The notes beneath the pieces were generated by a model. That model made no database searches. It was given only the letters and a program-made list of their open reading frames with translations, and had not been told where the DNA came from. 43,004 bases of DNA from NCBI GenBank assembly GCA_902784165.1, contig CACZTL010000100.1, positions 1 through 43,004 on the forward strand, read 5' to 3'. This document shows positions 33,527-41,275 of the stretch, in pieces. Position 1 is the first letter of the stretch. Every line of letters begins with the position of its first letter. The translations under genes were made by a program, and so were the position numbers. Origin of the DNA: an uncultured Lachnospiraceae bacterium. GTDB taxonomy: Bacteria > Bacillota > Clostridia > Lachnospirales > Lachnospiraceae.

Positions 33527-34390
33527 ATGGATTACGCTTTACTTATAGAAGAAAGAAGATCTACCAGAGCTTTTAAGAAAAAAGGAGTTACTGCAGATAT
33601 ATGCGATGCCGTAAAGAAATATCATGATAACGAGTGTATGAGGCTCGTACCCGAAATACAGACAGAGTGTTTTATAGCAGGCGATGATGCTAAAGAAGCT
33701 CTTGAAGGGGCAGCCGGATATAAGGAATTTTTAGTCGGAGCGCCAAGCTATATAGTCATTCTTTCCGAGCCGCATGAAAAAGCATTGGTAAATGCGGGCT
33801 ATATTACAGAGGATCTGTCGCTTAAGTTAAATGATATGGGACTTGGATGCTGTTTTGTAACATTTACAGATTCCGAAGCCATAAAACGTGCTCTCGGCAT
33901 CACATCAGATAAAGAAGTTTGTGCTATTCTCGCATTCGGATACGGTGAACGCCTTAAAAAGAAGATGCATTTTAATGTACTCACCATGTCCAAGATAAGC
34001 GCAAAAGAGAAGCAGCAGTATTTTGCACCAAAGAAAGGTGTATTTGATCTTGTATATACCGATTCGTTCGGAAATACAGACGGGGTTTCTGAAAAGATTG
34101 ATTTTTATGGTGATCCGCTTTGGGAGCCGTTGCTTGCAGCTTCTAATTCGCCCAGTTATATGAACAGGCAGCCTTATGCGTTTGTCATTAATGATAACAG
34201 GGTGGTGCTTATAAGTCTGCCGGATGAGTTTACGGGAGAAATCGATGCGGGTCTCAATATCGGAGTGGTAATGATGCACTTTGCGGCTGTGGCAAGAGCC
34301 TACAGGGGGGATGCTTTATGGACGACCGGGTGCTGTGAGGTTAAAGACATTCCTGAAGGAGCACGTGTAGAGGGAAGCTTTGTAATATAA
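33527..34390 (+). CDS. Nitroreductase-family flavoprotein
   Basis: This 287-aa protein is of the FMN nitroreductase fold in the form with two similar halves (TM1586-like). The N-terminal LLIEERRSTRAFKKK matches the phosphate-binding arginine segment; GDPLWEPLLAASNSPSYMNRQPYAFVIN supplies the second signature, and GLNIGVVMMHFAAVAR follows. Substrate is unknown; such enzymes reduce quinones, nitro compounds or flavins, and some are involved in redox defence. ATG 33527 fits AGGAGG (33515-33520) better than ATG 33524. It is divergent from the thioredoxin-reductase-like gene and has its own promoter. Confidence 0.82.
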   Translation: MDYALLIEERRSTRAFKKKGVTADICDAVKKYHDNECMRLVPEIQTECFIAGDDAKEALEGAAGYKEFLVGAPSYIVILSEPHEKALVNAGYITEDLSLKLNDMGLGCCFVTFTDSEAIKRALGITSDKEVCAILAFGYGERLKKKMHFNVLTMSKISAKEKQQYFAPKKGVFDLVYTDSFGNTDGVSEKIDFYGDPLWEPLLAASNSPSYMNRQPYAFVINDNRVVLISLPDEFTGEIDAGLNIGVVMMHFAAVARAYRGDALWTTGCCEVKDIPEGARVEGSFVI

Positions 34391-34419
34391 CAGACGCTGC
34401 GGCTGAACTGTAATAGCGG

Positions 34420-34465
34420 TTTTTTTGTGTGTCAGTAGAACCGTCCCCTTTGACACACAAAAAAA
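34420..34465. repeat. REPIN-like variant hairpin, likely terminator
   Basis: TTTTTTTGTGTGTCA (34420-34434) and TGACACACAAAAAAA (34451-34465) pair perfectly around GTAGAACCGTCCCCTT. The loop holds ACCGTCCCC, a variant of the family core. It lies 30 bp after the nitroreductase stop and touches the -35 box of the infC promoter. Confidence 0.75.
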
Positions 34466-34468
34466 CAC

Positions 34469-34498
34469 TTGACATAATTAATGCATATGTGGTAAATT
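34469..34498 (+). promoter_or_regulatory. Promoter of the infC-rpmI-rplT operon
   Basis: A consensus -35 TTGACA (34469-34474), an 18-bp spacer and TAAATT (34493-34498, 4 of 6) precede a leader of about 190 nt. Confidence 0.6.
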
Positions 34499-34502
34499 AC
34501 AA

Positions 34503-34676
34503 AAGTTGTGAAAACGAACAAGCAGAGTATCCACTCTCACCTCAGACGTTTTGTCGGCTCGGGTTGTGAATTTATCTAAGATGATTGCGAAGATGTTTTG
34601 TTACATTTATACGGACGGGCATTTTCGTTTCGGATAGAGAGATGGATGCTTAAGCTGCATCCATCTTTTTAATTTT
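34503..34676 (+). promoter_or_regulatory. infC operon leader with intrinsic attenuator (L20-leader-like)
   Basis: The leader ends with a perfect stem AGATGGATGC / GCATCCATCT (34640-34649 and 34657-34666) followed by TTTTTAATTTT, an intrinsic terminator placed just before the infC ribosome binding site. In Firmicutes this operon is regulated by L20 binding to its leader and causing termination there; that this leader works likewise is inferred from position and the terminator. The upstream part (34525-34620) can form several competing pairings. Confidence 0.6.
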
Positions 34677-34691
34677 GGGAGGTAAAAAGCT

Positions 34692-35198
34692 ATTAGCGGT
34701 TTATTTATTAACGAACAGATTCGCGACAGGGAAGTTAGAGTTGTCGGTGAAGGAGGCGAGCAGCTTGGTATTATGTCTCCGGCCGAGGCTTTGAAGCTGG
34801 CGGAAGAGGCAGGAGTTGATCTTGTGAAGATCGCGCCTACAGCCAAGCCGCCGGTCTGCAAGATAATAGATTACGGCAAATACCGTTACGAGCAGACCCG
34901 CAAGGAAAAAGAGGCCAAGAAAAAGCAGAAGGTTATCGAGATAAAGGAAGTGAGATTTTCACCGAATATCGATACCAATGACCTTAACACCAAGGCAGCT
35001 GCAGCCAGAAAGTTTCTCGAAAAGGGGAACAAGGTAAAAGTGTCCATGCGTTTCAGAGGCAGAGAGATGGCGCATATCGACGGAAGCAAGCATGTACTCA
35101 CCGATTTTGCGGAGTCGCTTTCTGATATTGCGGTTGTGGAGAAGGAGCCGAAGCTTGAAGGACGTACTATGTCCATGTTTTTAACAGAGAAAAAGTAA
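34692..35198 (+). CDS. infC: Translation initiation factor IF-3 with AUU start codon
   Basis: IF-3 checks the initiator tRNA and start codon and keeps 30S subunits free. Reading from ATT 34692 gives 168 aa beginning (M)SGLFINEQIRDREVR, matching the conserved N-terminus of IF-3. The first ATG (34773, residue 28) would remove most of the N-terminal domain. GGGAGG at 34677-34682 is 9 nt before ATT. Use of AUU is a known feature of infC that lets IF-3 limit its own synthesis. The central linker and C-domain motifs (APTAKPPVCKIIDYGKYRYEQ, VRFSPNIDTNDLNTK) are present. Confidence 0.95.
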   Translation: MSGLFINEQIRDREVRVVGEGGEQLGIMSPAEALKLAEEAGVDLVKIAPTAKPPVCKIIDYGKYRYEQTRKEKEAKKKQKVIEIKEVRFSPNIDTNDLNTKAAAARKFLEKGNKVKVSMRFRGREMAHIDGSKHVLTDFAESLSDIAVVEKEPKLEGRTMSMFLTEKK

Positions 35199-35221
35199 AC
35201 AGATTTGGAGGTTTATAAATC

Positions 35222-35419
35222 ATGCCTAAGATGAAGACAAAAAGAGCTGCTGCTAAGCGTTTTAAGCTTACAGCCACAGGAAAGCTCAAGAGAATGAAAG
35301 CATATAAGAGTCATATTCTTACAAAGAAGACTGCAAAGAGAAAGAGAAACTTAAGACAGTCAACTATCACGGATGCTACTAACGCACCTGTAATGAAGAA
35401 GATACTGCCGTATCTTTAA
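35222..35419 (+). CDS. rpmI: 50S ribosomal protein L35
   Basis: This 65-aa basic protein is of normal length: [20 protein letters not shown], the [22 protein letters not shown] core and the C-terminal MKKILPYL. It is the second gene of the conserved infC-rpmI-rplT operon, 23 bp after infC, with GGAGG before ATG 35222. A gap of about 120 bp follows before rplT, in which no gene is seen. Confidence 0.97.
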   Translation: MPKMKTKRAAAKRFKLTATGKLKRMKAYKSHILTKKTAKRKRNLRQSTITDATNAPVMKKILPYL

Positions 35420-35540
35420 TTGATCGTGTGTTTGTTCAGGCTACAGGTCCCAAGCTTTGTGGTGAAAGATCAGTATATCAAACAGCATGATGCCGGTTAT
35501 CCGGATTTATATTTATAAAAAATTATACGGAGGAAATATA

Positions 35541-36122
35541 ATGGCAAGAGTTAAAGGCGGCATGAACGCCAAGAGAAAGCATAAGAAGATACTTAAGCTC
35601 GCCAAGGGATACAGAGGAGCGAGATCAAAACAATACAGAGTAGCAAAGCAGTCCGTGATGAGGGCTATGGCTGAAAGCTATATCGGAAGAAAGCAGCGTA
35701 AGAGAGATTTCAGAAAGCTTTGGATTGCAAGACTGAACGCTGCTGCAAGGCTTAACGGTCTTTCATACAGCAAGCTTATGCACGGTCTTAAGCTTGCCGG
35801 TGTAGAGCTTAACAGGAAGGTTCTTTCAGAGATGGCTATCAATCAGTTTGACGCATTTTGCGACGTATGTGATGTAGCTAAGGGCAAGCTCGGCATGGAG
35901 ATAACAGCTCATCCCGAAGCGCCTGCAAGAGCAGAGGCTCCTGCAAAGGAAGAGAAGAAGGAAGAGAAAAAGCCTGCAAAGAAGGCAGCTCCTAAGAAAG
36001 AGGAGCCCAAAGCTGAGGATAAAAAAGAGGAAAAGAAGGAAGAGCCTGCCAAGGAGGCTGAAGAAAAGGCTGAAGAGCCTGTCGAAGCTGATGAGACAAA
36101 AACAGAAGAGAGCGCAGAGTAA
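35541..36122 (+). CDS. rplT: 50S ribosomal protein L20 with long charged C-terminal tail
   Basis: L20 is an early 23S rRNA assembly protein and the usual feedback repressor of this operon. Residues 1-118 are canonical: [53 protein letters not shown] and [20 protein letters not shown]. The protein is 193 aa, not about 118, because of a low-complexity tail (about 121-193) of Lys, Glu, Ala and Pro. The tail is in the same frame with no stop codon and shows no homology I can name. Start ATG 35541 has CGGAGGAAATATA upstream; the open frame before it is unrelated. Confidence 0.95.
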   Translation: MARVKGGMNAKRKHKKILKLAKGYRGARSKQYRVAKQSVMRAMAESYIGRKQRKRDFRKLWIARLNAAARLNGLSYSKLMHGLKLAGVELNRKVLSEMAINQFDAFCDVCDVAKGKLGMEITAHPEAPARAEAPAKEEKKEEKKPAKKAAPKKEEPKAEDKKEEKKEEPAKEAEEKAEEPVEADETKTEESAE

Positions 36123-36182
36123 TGTGGTGCAGAAGCTGAGTCAGACGAATAGTACCGTTTGACACACTTTGATAATCATTGG

Positions 36183-36266
36183 AGCCCTGAACCTGTTGAT
36201 GGGTACCGGACTGTCCCCCTCCCCCTTAACACAGTCCGGTATCCTTCAACAGGCTCAGGGCTTTTT
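36183..36266 (+). terminator. Long-hairpin terminator of the infC operon
   Basis: Two 32-nt arms (36183-36214 and 36231-36262) pair with few mismatches around a C-rich 16-nt loop, and TTTTT follows. The apex carries GGACTGTCCCC, identical to part of the REPIN-like core, and GTTTGACACACTTT just upstream (36158-36170) also resembles the family, so the terminator may be built from or invaded by such an element. Confidence 0.9.
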
Positions 36267-36280
36267 GTCTTAAGTTTTTG

Positions 36281-36309
36281 TTGCCCGCTTTGACAGCTTG
36301 TGATATAAT
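36281..36309 (+). promoter_or_regulatory. Promoter of the SCIFF peptide gene
   Basis: TTGCCC (36281-36286), a 17-bp spacer and a perfect extended -10 TGATATAAT (36301-36309) lie about 32 bp before the peptide start. Confidence 0.7.
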
Positions 36310-36340
36310 CAACTCAACTTTTGTTTAGGAGGCTTTGACC

Positions 36341-36490
36341 ATGAAGCATATTACTACACTTAACGAGCGTGTATTAAAGGATACTCTTGAGCATGGCGGA
36401 TGCGGCGAGTGCCAGACATCCTGTCAGTCAGCTTGCAAGACATCCTGCACAGTCGGAAATCAGAATTGCGAGAATGAAGAGAATAAGTGA
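36341..36490 (+). CDS. scfA: SCIFF six-cysteine ranthipeptide precursor
   Basis: This 49-aa precursor matches the SCIFF (six cysteines in forty-five residues) family nearly universal in Clostridia. It begins MKHITTLNERVLKDTLEHGG and then has Cys at 21, 24, 28, 32, 36 and 43 (CGECQTSCQSACKTSC and NQNC). Its partner radical SAM enzyme installs thioether bonds between cysteines and other residues in the modified peptide. Function is not settled; links to quorum-type signalling have been proposed. AGGAGG precedes ATG 36341. A terminator follows before the maturase gene. Confidence 0.95.
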   Translation: MKHITTLNERVLKDTLEHGGCGECQTSCQSACKTSCTVGNQNCENEENK

Positions 36491-36510
36491 TCTGGGATTC
36501 TCGGATCCTG

Positions 36511-36543
36511 AAGGAGTGCTTGTAAGGGCACTCCTTTTCTTTT
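36511..36543 (+). terminator. Intercistronic terminator between SCIFF peptide and maturase
   Basis: AAGGAGTGC (36511-36519) pairs with GCACTCCTT (36528-36536) around 8 nt and TTCTTTT follows. Partial read-through would give much more peptide mRNA than maturase mRNA. No separate maturase promoter is apparent. Confidence 0.8.
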
Positions 36544-36589
36544 AATAATATATATCCTCAATTTTGAGCGTATTTACGAGGTTGCATAG

Positions 36590-37954
36590 ATGGTACATAT
36601 ATATAAAAACAACGGATATAATATAGCGCTGGACGTAAACAGCGGCGCGGTTCATGTGGTTGATGATCTTGTTTATGAGATTATCAGCCTTTTTAAAGAG
36701 AAAAACGGTGTCTGTTCCGAGGAGGATGTTTTTAATACTCTTTCGAATACATTTACAAAAGAGGATATAAGGGAAGGATACTCAGAGGTCTGTCAGCTTA
36801 AGGAAGCGGGGCAGCTCTTCACTAAAGATACTTATATGCCTTATCTGAAAAGCTTTGCTAACAGACCGATTGTTGTGAAGGCGCTTTGTCTGCATATCGC
36901 TCATGACTGTAATCTGGCCTGTGAGTATTGTTTTGCCGGAAAGGGTGAGTATCACGGTGAAAGAGAGATGATGAGTCTTGAAACCGGCAAGAAGGCACTT
37001 GATTTTTTAGTTAGAGAATCAGGAAACAGAAAGCACCTGGAGGTGGACTTTTTCGGCGGTGAGCCGACTATGAATTTTGATGTGGTGAAGGGTATAGTCG
37101 AATACGGCCGTGAGCTTGAAAAAACCACGGATAAGGTCTTTAGATTTACCCTTACCACAAATGGTCTTCTTCTTAAAGAGGATATGTTTGATTACATAAA
37201 TAAAGAGATGTCAAATGTAGTGCTTTCTATAGACGGCCGCAAAGAGATTAATGACCGCATGAGACCGCTCAGATCAGGGAAGGGAAGCCTTTACGATATT
37301 ATACTTCCGAAATATAAGGCTCTTGCAAAGAGCAGGGGCGATGAAAATTATTATGTGCGAGGCACATTTACACGCAATAATCTTGATTTTGCGGAGGACG
37401 TGCTTCATCTGGCGGATCAGGGATTTACCCAGGTGTCCGTAGAGCCTGTGGTGGCGCAGCCTGACGAGCCTTATGCCATAAGAACAGAGGATCTTGACGG
37501 AATTTTAAAGCAATACGATTACCTTGCGGCTGAAATGGTTAAGCGAAGCAAAGCCGGTAAAGGCTTTAATTTCTTTCATTTTATGATCGACCTTGAGGGC
37601 GGACCGTGCGTGGCGAAAAGGCTGCAGGGCTGTGGTTCGGGCTGTGAGTATCTTTCGGTGATTCCGAACGGAGACCTTTATCCGTGCCACCAGTTTACTG
37701 GGATAGAAGGTATGAAGATGGGGGATGTGGATTCGGGAGTGACAAATACCGGGCTTAGACAGAAGTTTCATGAAAGTAATGTGTATACGAAGCCTGAGTG
37801 TCAGGAGTGCTTTGCAAAGTTTTTCTGCAGCGGGGGATGTGCGGCAAATTCGTATAATTTTACGGGTGATATTAACGGTAATTACGAGGTGGGCTGCGCT
37901 ATGCAGAAGAAGCGCATAGAGTGTGCGATTATGCTAAAGGCGGCAGGGGTGTAA
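36590..37954 (+). CDS. scfB: Radical SAM/SPASM SCIFF peptide maturase
   Basis: This 454-aa enzyme modifies the SCIFF peptide encoded 100 bp upstream. An N-terminal peptide-recognition domain (about 1-90) precedes the radical SAM motif CNLACEYC (Cys107, Cys111, Cys114). DFFGGEPTMNFD follows as the SAM-binding GGE block. The C-terminal SPASM domain holds the auxiliary cluster cysteines: GPCVAKRLQGCGSGC, YPCHQF, CQECFAKFFCSGGC and VGCAMQ. Length and order agree with known SCIFF maturases that form thioether crosslinks. ATG 36590 has an acceptable GAGG upstream. Confidence 0.96.
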   Translation: MVHIYKNNGYNIALDVNSGAVHVVDDLVYEIISLFKEKNGVCSEEDVFNTLSNTFTKEDIREGYSEVCQLKEAGQLFTKDTYMPYLKSFANRPIVVKALCLHIAHDCNLACEYCFAGKGEYHGEREMMSLETGKKALDFLVRESGNRKHLEVDFFGGEPTMNFDVVKGIVEYGRELEKTTDKVFRFTLTTNGLLLKEDMFDYINKEMSNVVLSIDGRKEINDRMRPLRSGKGSLYDIILPKYKALAKSRGDENYYVRGTFTRNNLDFAEDVLHLADQGFTQVSVEPVVAQPDEPYAIRTEDLDGILKQYDYLAAEMVKRSKAGKGFNFFHFMIDLEGGPCVAKRLQGCGSGCEYLSVIPNGDLYPCHQFTGIEGMKMGDVDSGVTNTGLRQKFHESNVYTKPECQECFAKFFCSGGCAANSYNFTGDINGNYEVGCAMQKKRIECAIMLKAAGV

Positions 37955-37982
37955 TTTGCGCATCCCATAAGGAGTTTTACAT

Positions 37983-39719
37983 ATGAATGAACCGGTTTGG
38001 ATGATACAAACAAAAAAAGCGGATTTTGAGGCAATAGCGTCACGCTTCGGCATTGATAAAGTAACTGCGAGAATCTTAAGAAACAGGGATATAACCGGTG
38101 ATGCGGAAATAGAAAATTTCCTTAACGGAGATTTGTCACGCTTATATGATCCTTTTCTCATGAAGGATATGAAAAAAGCCACGGATATAATAAATGCCAA
38201 ATGCAGCGAAGGTCTCAGGATCCGTATAGTAGGTGATTATGACATAGACGGTGTGTGCTCGGTTTCCGTTCTTTGCATGGCACTTATGGATATAGGTGCT
38301 GACGTGGATTATGATATCCCCCACAGGATGAAGGACGGGTACGGTATAAACAAACGTATAGTTGATGATGCCTTGCGAGACGGTGTGGACACCATCATTA
38401 CCTGTGACAATGGTATTTCGGCTCGTGAGGCTTGCGCATATGCAAAAGAGAAGGGCCTTACCGTTATAGTCACCGACCATCATGACATACCTTATGAAAT
38501 AACAGACGGAGAGCGCAGCTATATACTCCCCGAGGCCGATGTGGTAGTGGATCATAAGCAGGCTGACTGCCCGTATCCGTATAAGGAGCTTTGCGGCGCA
38601 GGAATTGCCTTTAAGCTTGCCTGTGCACTCGGTGTAAGTGAGGAAACACGGCGCGAGGCGCTGAAGCTTGCTGCATTTGCAACGGTAGGAGATGTGGTTG
38701 AGCTGCATGATGAGAACCGGATCATCGTAAAATGCGGCCTTGAAGCTATTAATGAAGACGAAGGCGGTTTTTCATCCGATCCGGAATATGCGTTAAAAAA
38801 CGAAGGTCTTGCAGAGCTCATAGAAAAAACGGAATTATCCGGCAAAAGGATAACATCTTATCACATCGGCTTTGTGCTGGGCCCGTGTATAAATGCAGCC
38901 GGACGTCTTTCAACAGCCAAGACCGCCGCGGAGCTTTTTCTGGGAGAGGGTGATCCTTCCGGTCTTGCCGGAGCGCTTAAGGAGCTAAATGACAGAAGAA
39001 AGAAGATGACGGAGGATATGACTGCGCTTGCGCATGAAAAGGTGCTTGAAGGGAATGCAGGGGGAAACGTTATTGTCATATATCTTCCGGAATGTCATGA
39101 GGCGGTAGCGGGAATAGTAGCAGGAAGGATTAAGGAAGAATTTTATAAACCGGCATATGTCATCACAGATTCGGATAGTCCGGATGAAGTTAAGGGCTCG
39201 GGACGTTCTATAGACGGATATCATATGTATGATGAGTTAAATAAATGTGCTAAACTCCTTACCAAATTCGGCGGGCACGAGATGGCAGCAGGTTTTTCCC
39301 TGAAAAAAGAAGATATAGAAAGATTAAGGGAAAAACTTAATGAAAATGAAACACTTACAGAAGATGAGCTTACTAAAAAAATCTGGATAGATGTACCGAT
39401 GCCTGTATCATATGTCAGTATGGGGCTTGTAGAAGAGATTGGCAGACTTGAACCGTTCGGAACAGGAAACCCCAAGCCTGTATTTGCAGACAGGGGACTT
39501 ACGGTCGCAGGTAAGAGGATTTTCGGTGAAAAGGGCAATGTCGTAAAGCTTAGTTTAAAAGACACCGGAGGAAGAGCTTTTTCGGCGATTATGTTTAAAA
39601 ATACGGAAGACGCTCCTGAACCGGAGGAAGGGCAGGTTATCTCGATATTGTATCACCCCTCGATAAATGAATACAGGGGAAATAAAGAGCTGCAGTTTGT
39701 AGTGCAGGATTTCAGGTGA
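37983..39719 (+). CDS. recJ: Single-stranded-DNA exonuclease RecJ
   Basis: RecJ degrades single-stranded DNA 5' to 3' in recombination and mismatch repair. The DHH-family motifs are present: VGDYDIDG (83-90), DTIITCDNGIS, VTDHHD (about 164-168) and GPCINAAGR in the linker. The DHHA1 region with AGIVAGRIKEEF and GGHEMAAGFS follows, then an OB-like C-terminal domain (about 470-578). At 578 aa it is near the shorter Clostridial RecJ length. Translation starts 28 bp after the SCIFF maturase with AAGGAG upstream. Confidence 0.94.
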   Translation: MNEPVWMIQTKKADFEAIASRFGIDKVTARILRNRDITGDAEIENFLNGDLSRLYDPFLMKDMKKATDIINAKCSEGLRIRIVGDYDIDGVCSVSVLCMALMDIGADVDYDIPHRMKDGYGINKRIVDDALRDGVDTIITCDNGISAREACAYAKEKGLTVIVTDHHDIPYEITDGERSYILPEADVVVDHKQADCPYPYKELCGAGIAFKLACALGVSEETRREALKLAAFATVGDVVELHDENRIIVKCGLEAINEDEGGFSSDPEYALKNEGLAELIEKTELSGKRITSYHIGFVLGPCINAAGRLSTAKTAAELFLGEGDPSGLAGALKELNDRRKKMTEDMTALAHEKVLEGNAGGNVIVIYLPECHEAVAGIVAGRIKEEFYKPAYVITDSDSPDEVKGSGRSIDGYHMYDELNKCAKLLTKFGGHEMAAGFSLKKEDIERLREKLNENETLTEDELTKKIWIDVPMPVSYVSMGLVEEIGRLEPFGTGNPKPVFADRGLTVAGKRIFGEKGNVVKLSLKDTGGRAFSAIMFKNTEDAPEPEEGQVISILYHPSINEYRGNKELQFVVQDFR

Positions 39720-39748
39720 CACACCTGACAAAATATACGGAGTATGAT

Positions 39749-40891
39749 ATGACAAAACACACAGACACTCTCGTAATCGGAGCCGGACCGGCAGGGATAT
39801 CGGCAGCCATCACGCTTCAAAAGGCCGGCATCCCAAATATCGTCATCGACAAAAGCAGCTTTCCGCGGGAAAAGGTCTGCGGAGGGCTGGTGACAAATAA
39901 GACTCTGAAGGCTCTTATGCGCCTTTTAAATGTCAGGGATCCCAGAAGACTTAAAGAGACATTTGCCGATCACAGCGATACCGTTGAGATTTATGATAAA
40001 AATAAGCGATTAACCTGTTCAAAGGTGTCAAAATACCTGAGATTTGTGAAAAGAAACAGATTTGACTTTTTTTTAGTAAAGCAATACAAGTCTCTCGGTG
40101 GTACGATATACGAGAATGAAAAAAACTATCAGGCTGATTTTTCAAAGCAAGAGATCAGACTCACTGACGGAAATATTATTTACTACGATCATCTTATCGT
40201 TGCAGACGGGGCACTTAGCGTTACGGGGGCAGCACTTGGTCTGCCCGGTCAGGAGTTTAGCTTTTGCATAGAAGCATACGCGCCAAAGACTCAGATTAAA
40301 AACCACGACAGAACGAAGGTATATTTCGGCATTATAGATAACGGTTATGCCTGGGTCTTTCCCTCAGGGAAAGAGGTTTGCATAGGACTCGGAGGCGAGT
40401 ATGACAAAAGCGTAAGCTATATAAAAAAGCTGAAGGCATTTTTGGAGCAGCTTAAGATAGACCCTGAAAGCTGTAGGATCAGAGGCGCATTTGTGCCTTC
40501 AGGCAAAGTAAACGATCAAAGCTCTTTGCCTGAAAATGTTATTCTTGCCGGAGATGCCGGTGGCTTTATTGATCCCATATACGGAGAAGGTTTGTATTTT
40601 GCTCTGTCAAGCGGTATTGCTGCCGCCAAATCCCGTATATCATCACCTAAAAGCTTTAAAAATAAATATCTGAAAATGATGGCCGGTCATATAAAAATGA
40701 TCAGTCACGGATACAGACTAAAAAAAATATTTTTCAAAAAAAGGATACAGGAGATTTTTAAGAAAAGGCTTGGCGGAAAAGACAGCTTTGTAAGCTTTTA
40801 TTGTGATAATCAGGTCTCAACCTACAGATATTCCTATAGTGCGTTGTTTAGTTTGTATATTGATTATAAAAAGAGGGTGTTTATCCGATAG
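39749..40891 (+). CDS. FAD-dependent oxidoreductase, geranylgeranyl-reductase family
   Basis: This 380-aa flavoprotein has the N-terminal DTLVIGAGPAGISAAITL dinucleotide motif, FPREKVCGGLVTNKTL (the family's CGG substrate/FAD segment) and the second FAD motif VILAGDAGGFIDPIYGEGL. It belongs to the geranylgeranyl/digeranylgeranyl-type reductase and flavin-dependent halogenase-like group; saturation of an isoprenoid chain is a common role, but the substrate here is unknown. ATG 39749 follows GGAG (39739-39742); the longer frame overlapping recJ has no start signal. The C-terminus is basic and Phe/Lys-rich. A terminator follows. Confidence 0.82.
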   Translation: MTKHTDTLVIGAGPAGISAAITLQKAGIPNIVIDKSSFPREKVCGGLVTNKTLKALMRLLNVRDPRRLKETFADHSDTVEIYDKNKRLTCSKVSKYLRFVKRNRFDFFLVKQYKSLGGTIYENEKNYQADFSKQEIRLTDGNIIYYDHLIVADGALSVTGAALGLPGQEFSFCIEAYAPKTQIKNHDRTKVYFGIIDNGYAWVFPSGKEVCIGLGGEYDKSVSYIKKLKAFLEQLKIDPESCRIRGAFVPSGKVNDQSSLPENVILAGDAGGFIDPIYGEGLYFALSSGIAAAKSRISSPKSFKNKYLKMMAGHIKMISHGYRLKKIFFKKRIQEIFKKRLGGKDSFVSFYCDNQVSTYRYSYSALFSLYIDYKKRVFIR

Positions 40892-40897
40892 TGTGTC

Positions 40898-40933
40898 AAA
40901 CGGTATTTGATGAAAGTCAGATACCGTTTTTTT
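40898..40933 (+). terminator. Intrinsic terminator after the flavoprotein gene
   Basis: AAACGGTAT (40898-40906) pairs with ATACCGTTT (40921-40929) followed by a T run to 40933. It is preceded by GTGTGTCAAA, a REPIN-like outer-arm fragment. Confidence 0.85.
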
Positions 40934-40963
40934 ATGCAACTTTCATTTTCCACGGTGAAACAA

Positions 40964-41102
40964 GGGGACGCTGCTTTTGTGAGACATGGGGACGCTGCTT
41001 TTGTCTTGTAAAAAAAGTGAGTTATGTGAGACATGGGGACGCTGCTTTTGTCTTGTAAAAAAAGTGAGTTAAAGAAGAACAAAAAGACAAAAGCAGCGTC
41101 CC
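40964..41102. repeat. Cluster of GGGGACGCTGCTTTTGT repeats
   Basis: Three direct copies of GGGGACGCTGCTTTTGT (40964-40980, 40988-41004, 41035-41051) and one inverted copy (41087-41102) occur together. The last two direct copies are part of a perfect 46-bp tandem unit (40979-41024 and 41026-41071). The final direct and inverted copies can form a long hairpin. The word resembles the GGGGACAGTCCCTTTGTGTC repeats elsewhere in the window but with a different centre. The remaining 41103-41275 is AT-rich with no gene seen. Confidence 0.85.
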
Positions 41103-41275
41103 TGTGTCTTCAAGAATAAGAACTATAGTGATATTTCTTATGGAATAAAATTCGGAAACTTCAATATCGGGCACGCAAATGATATATATATACATTCCCG
41201 TATTTCTGTGTTTTCATGCTTAAGGAGTATTTAAAGAAAAAAACCTGCGATATGAAAACAGTGACGCCAAAACTT

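Noticed and set aside
35487..35540. Upstream extension of L20
   Set aside because: GGAGG at 35530 and the universal MARVKGG start fix ATG 35541.
40979..41071. Two 46-bp tandem units considered as a minimal CRISPR or integron site
   Set aside because: Units abut almost directly without spacers and match the dispersed repeat word; no integrase or cas gene is near.
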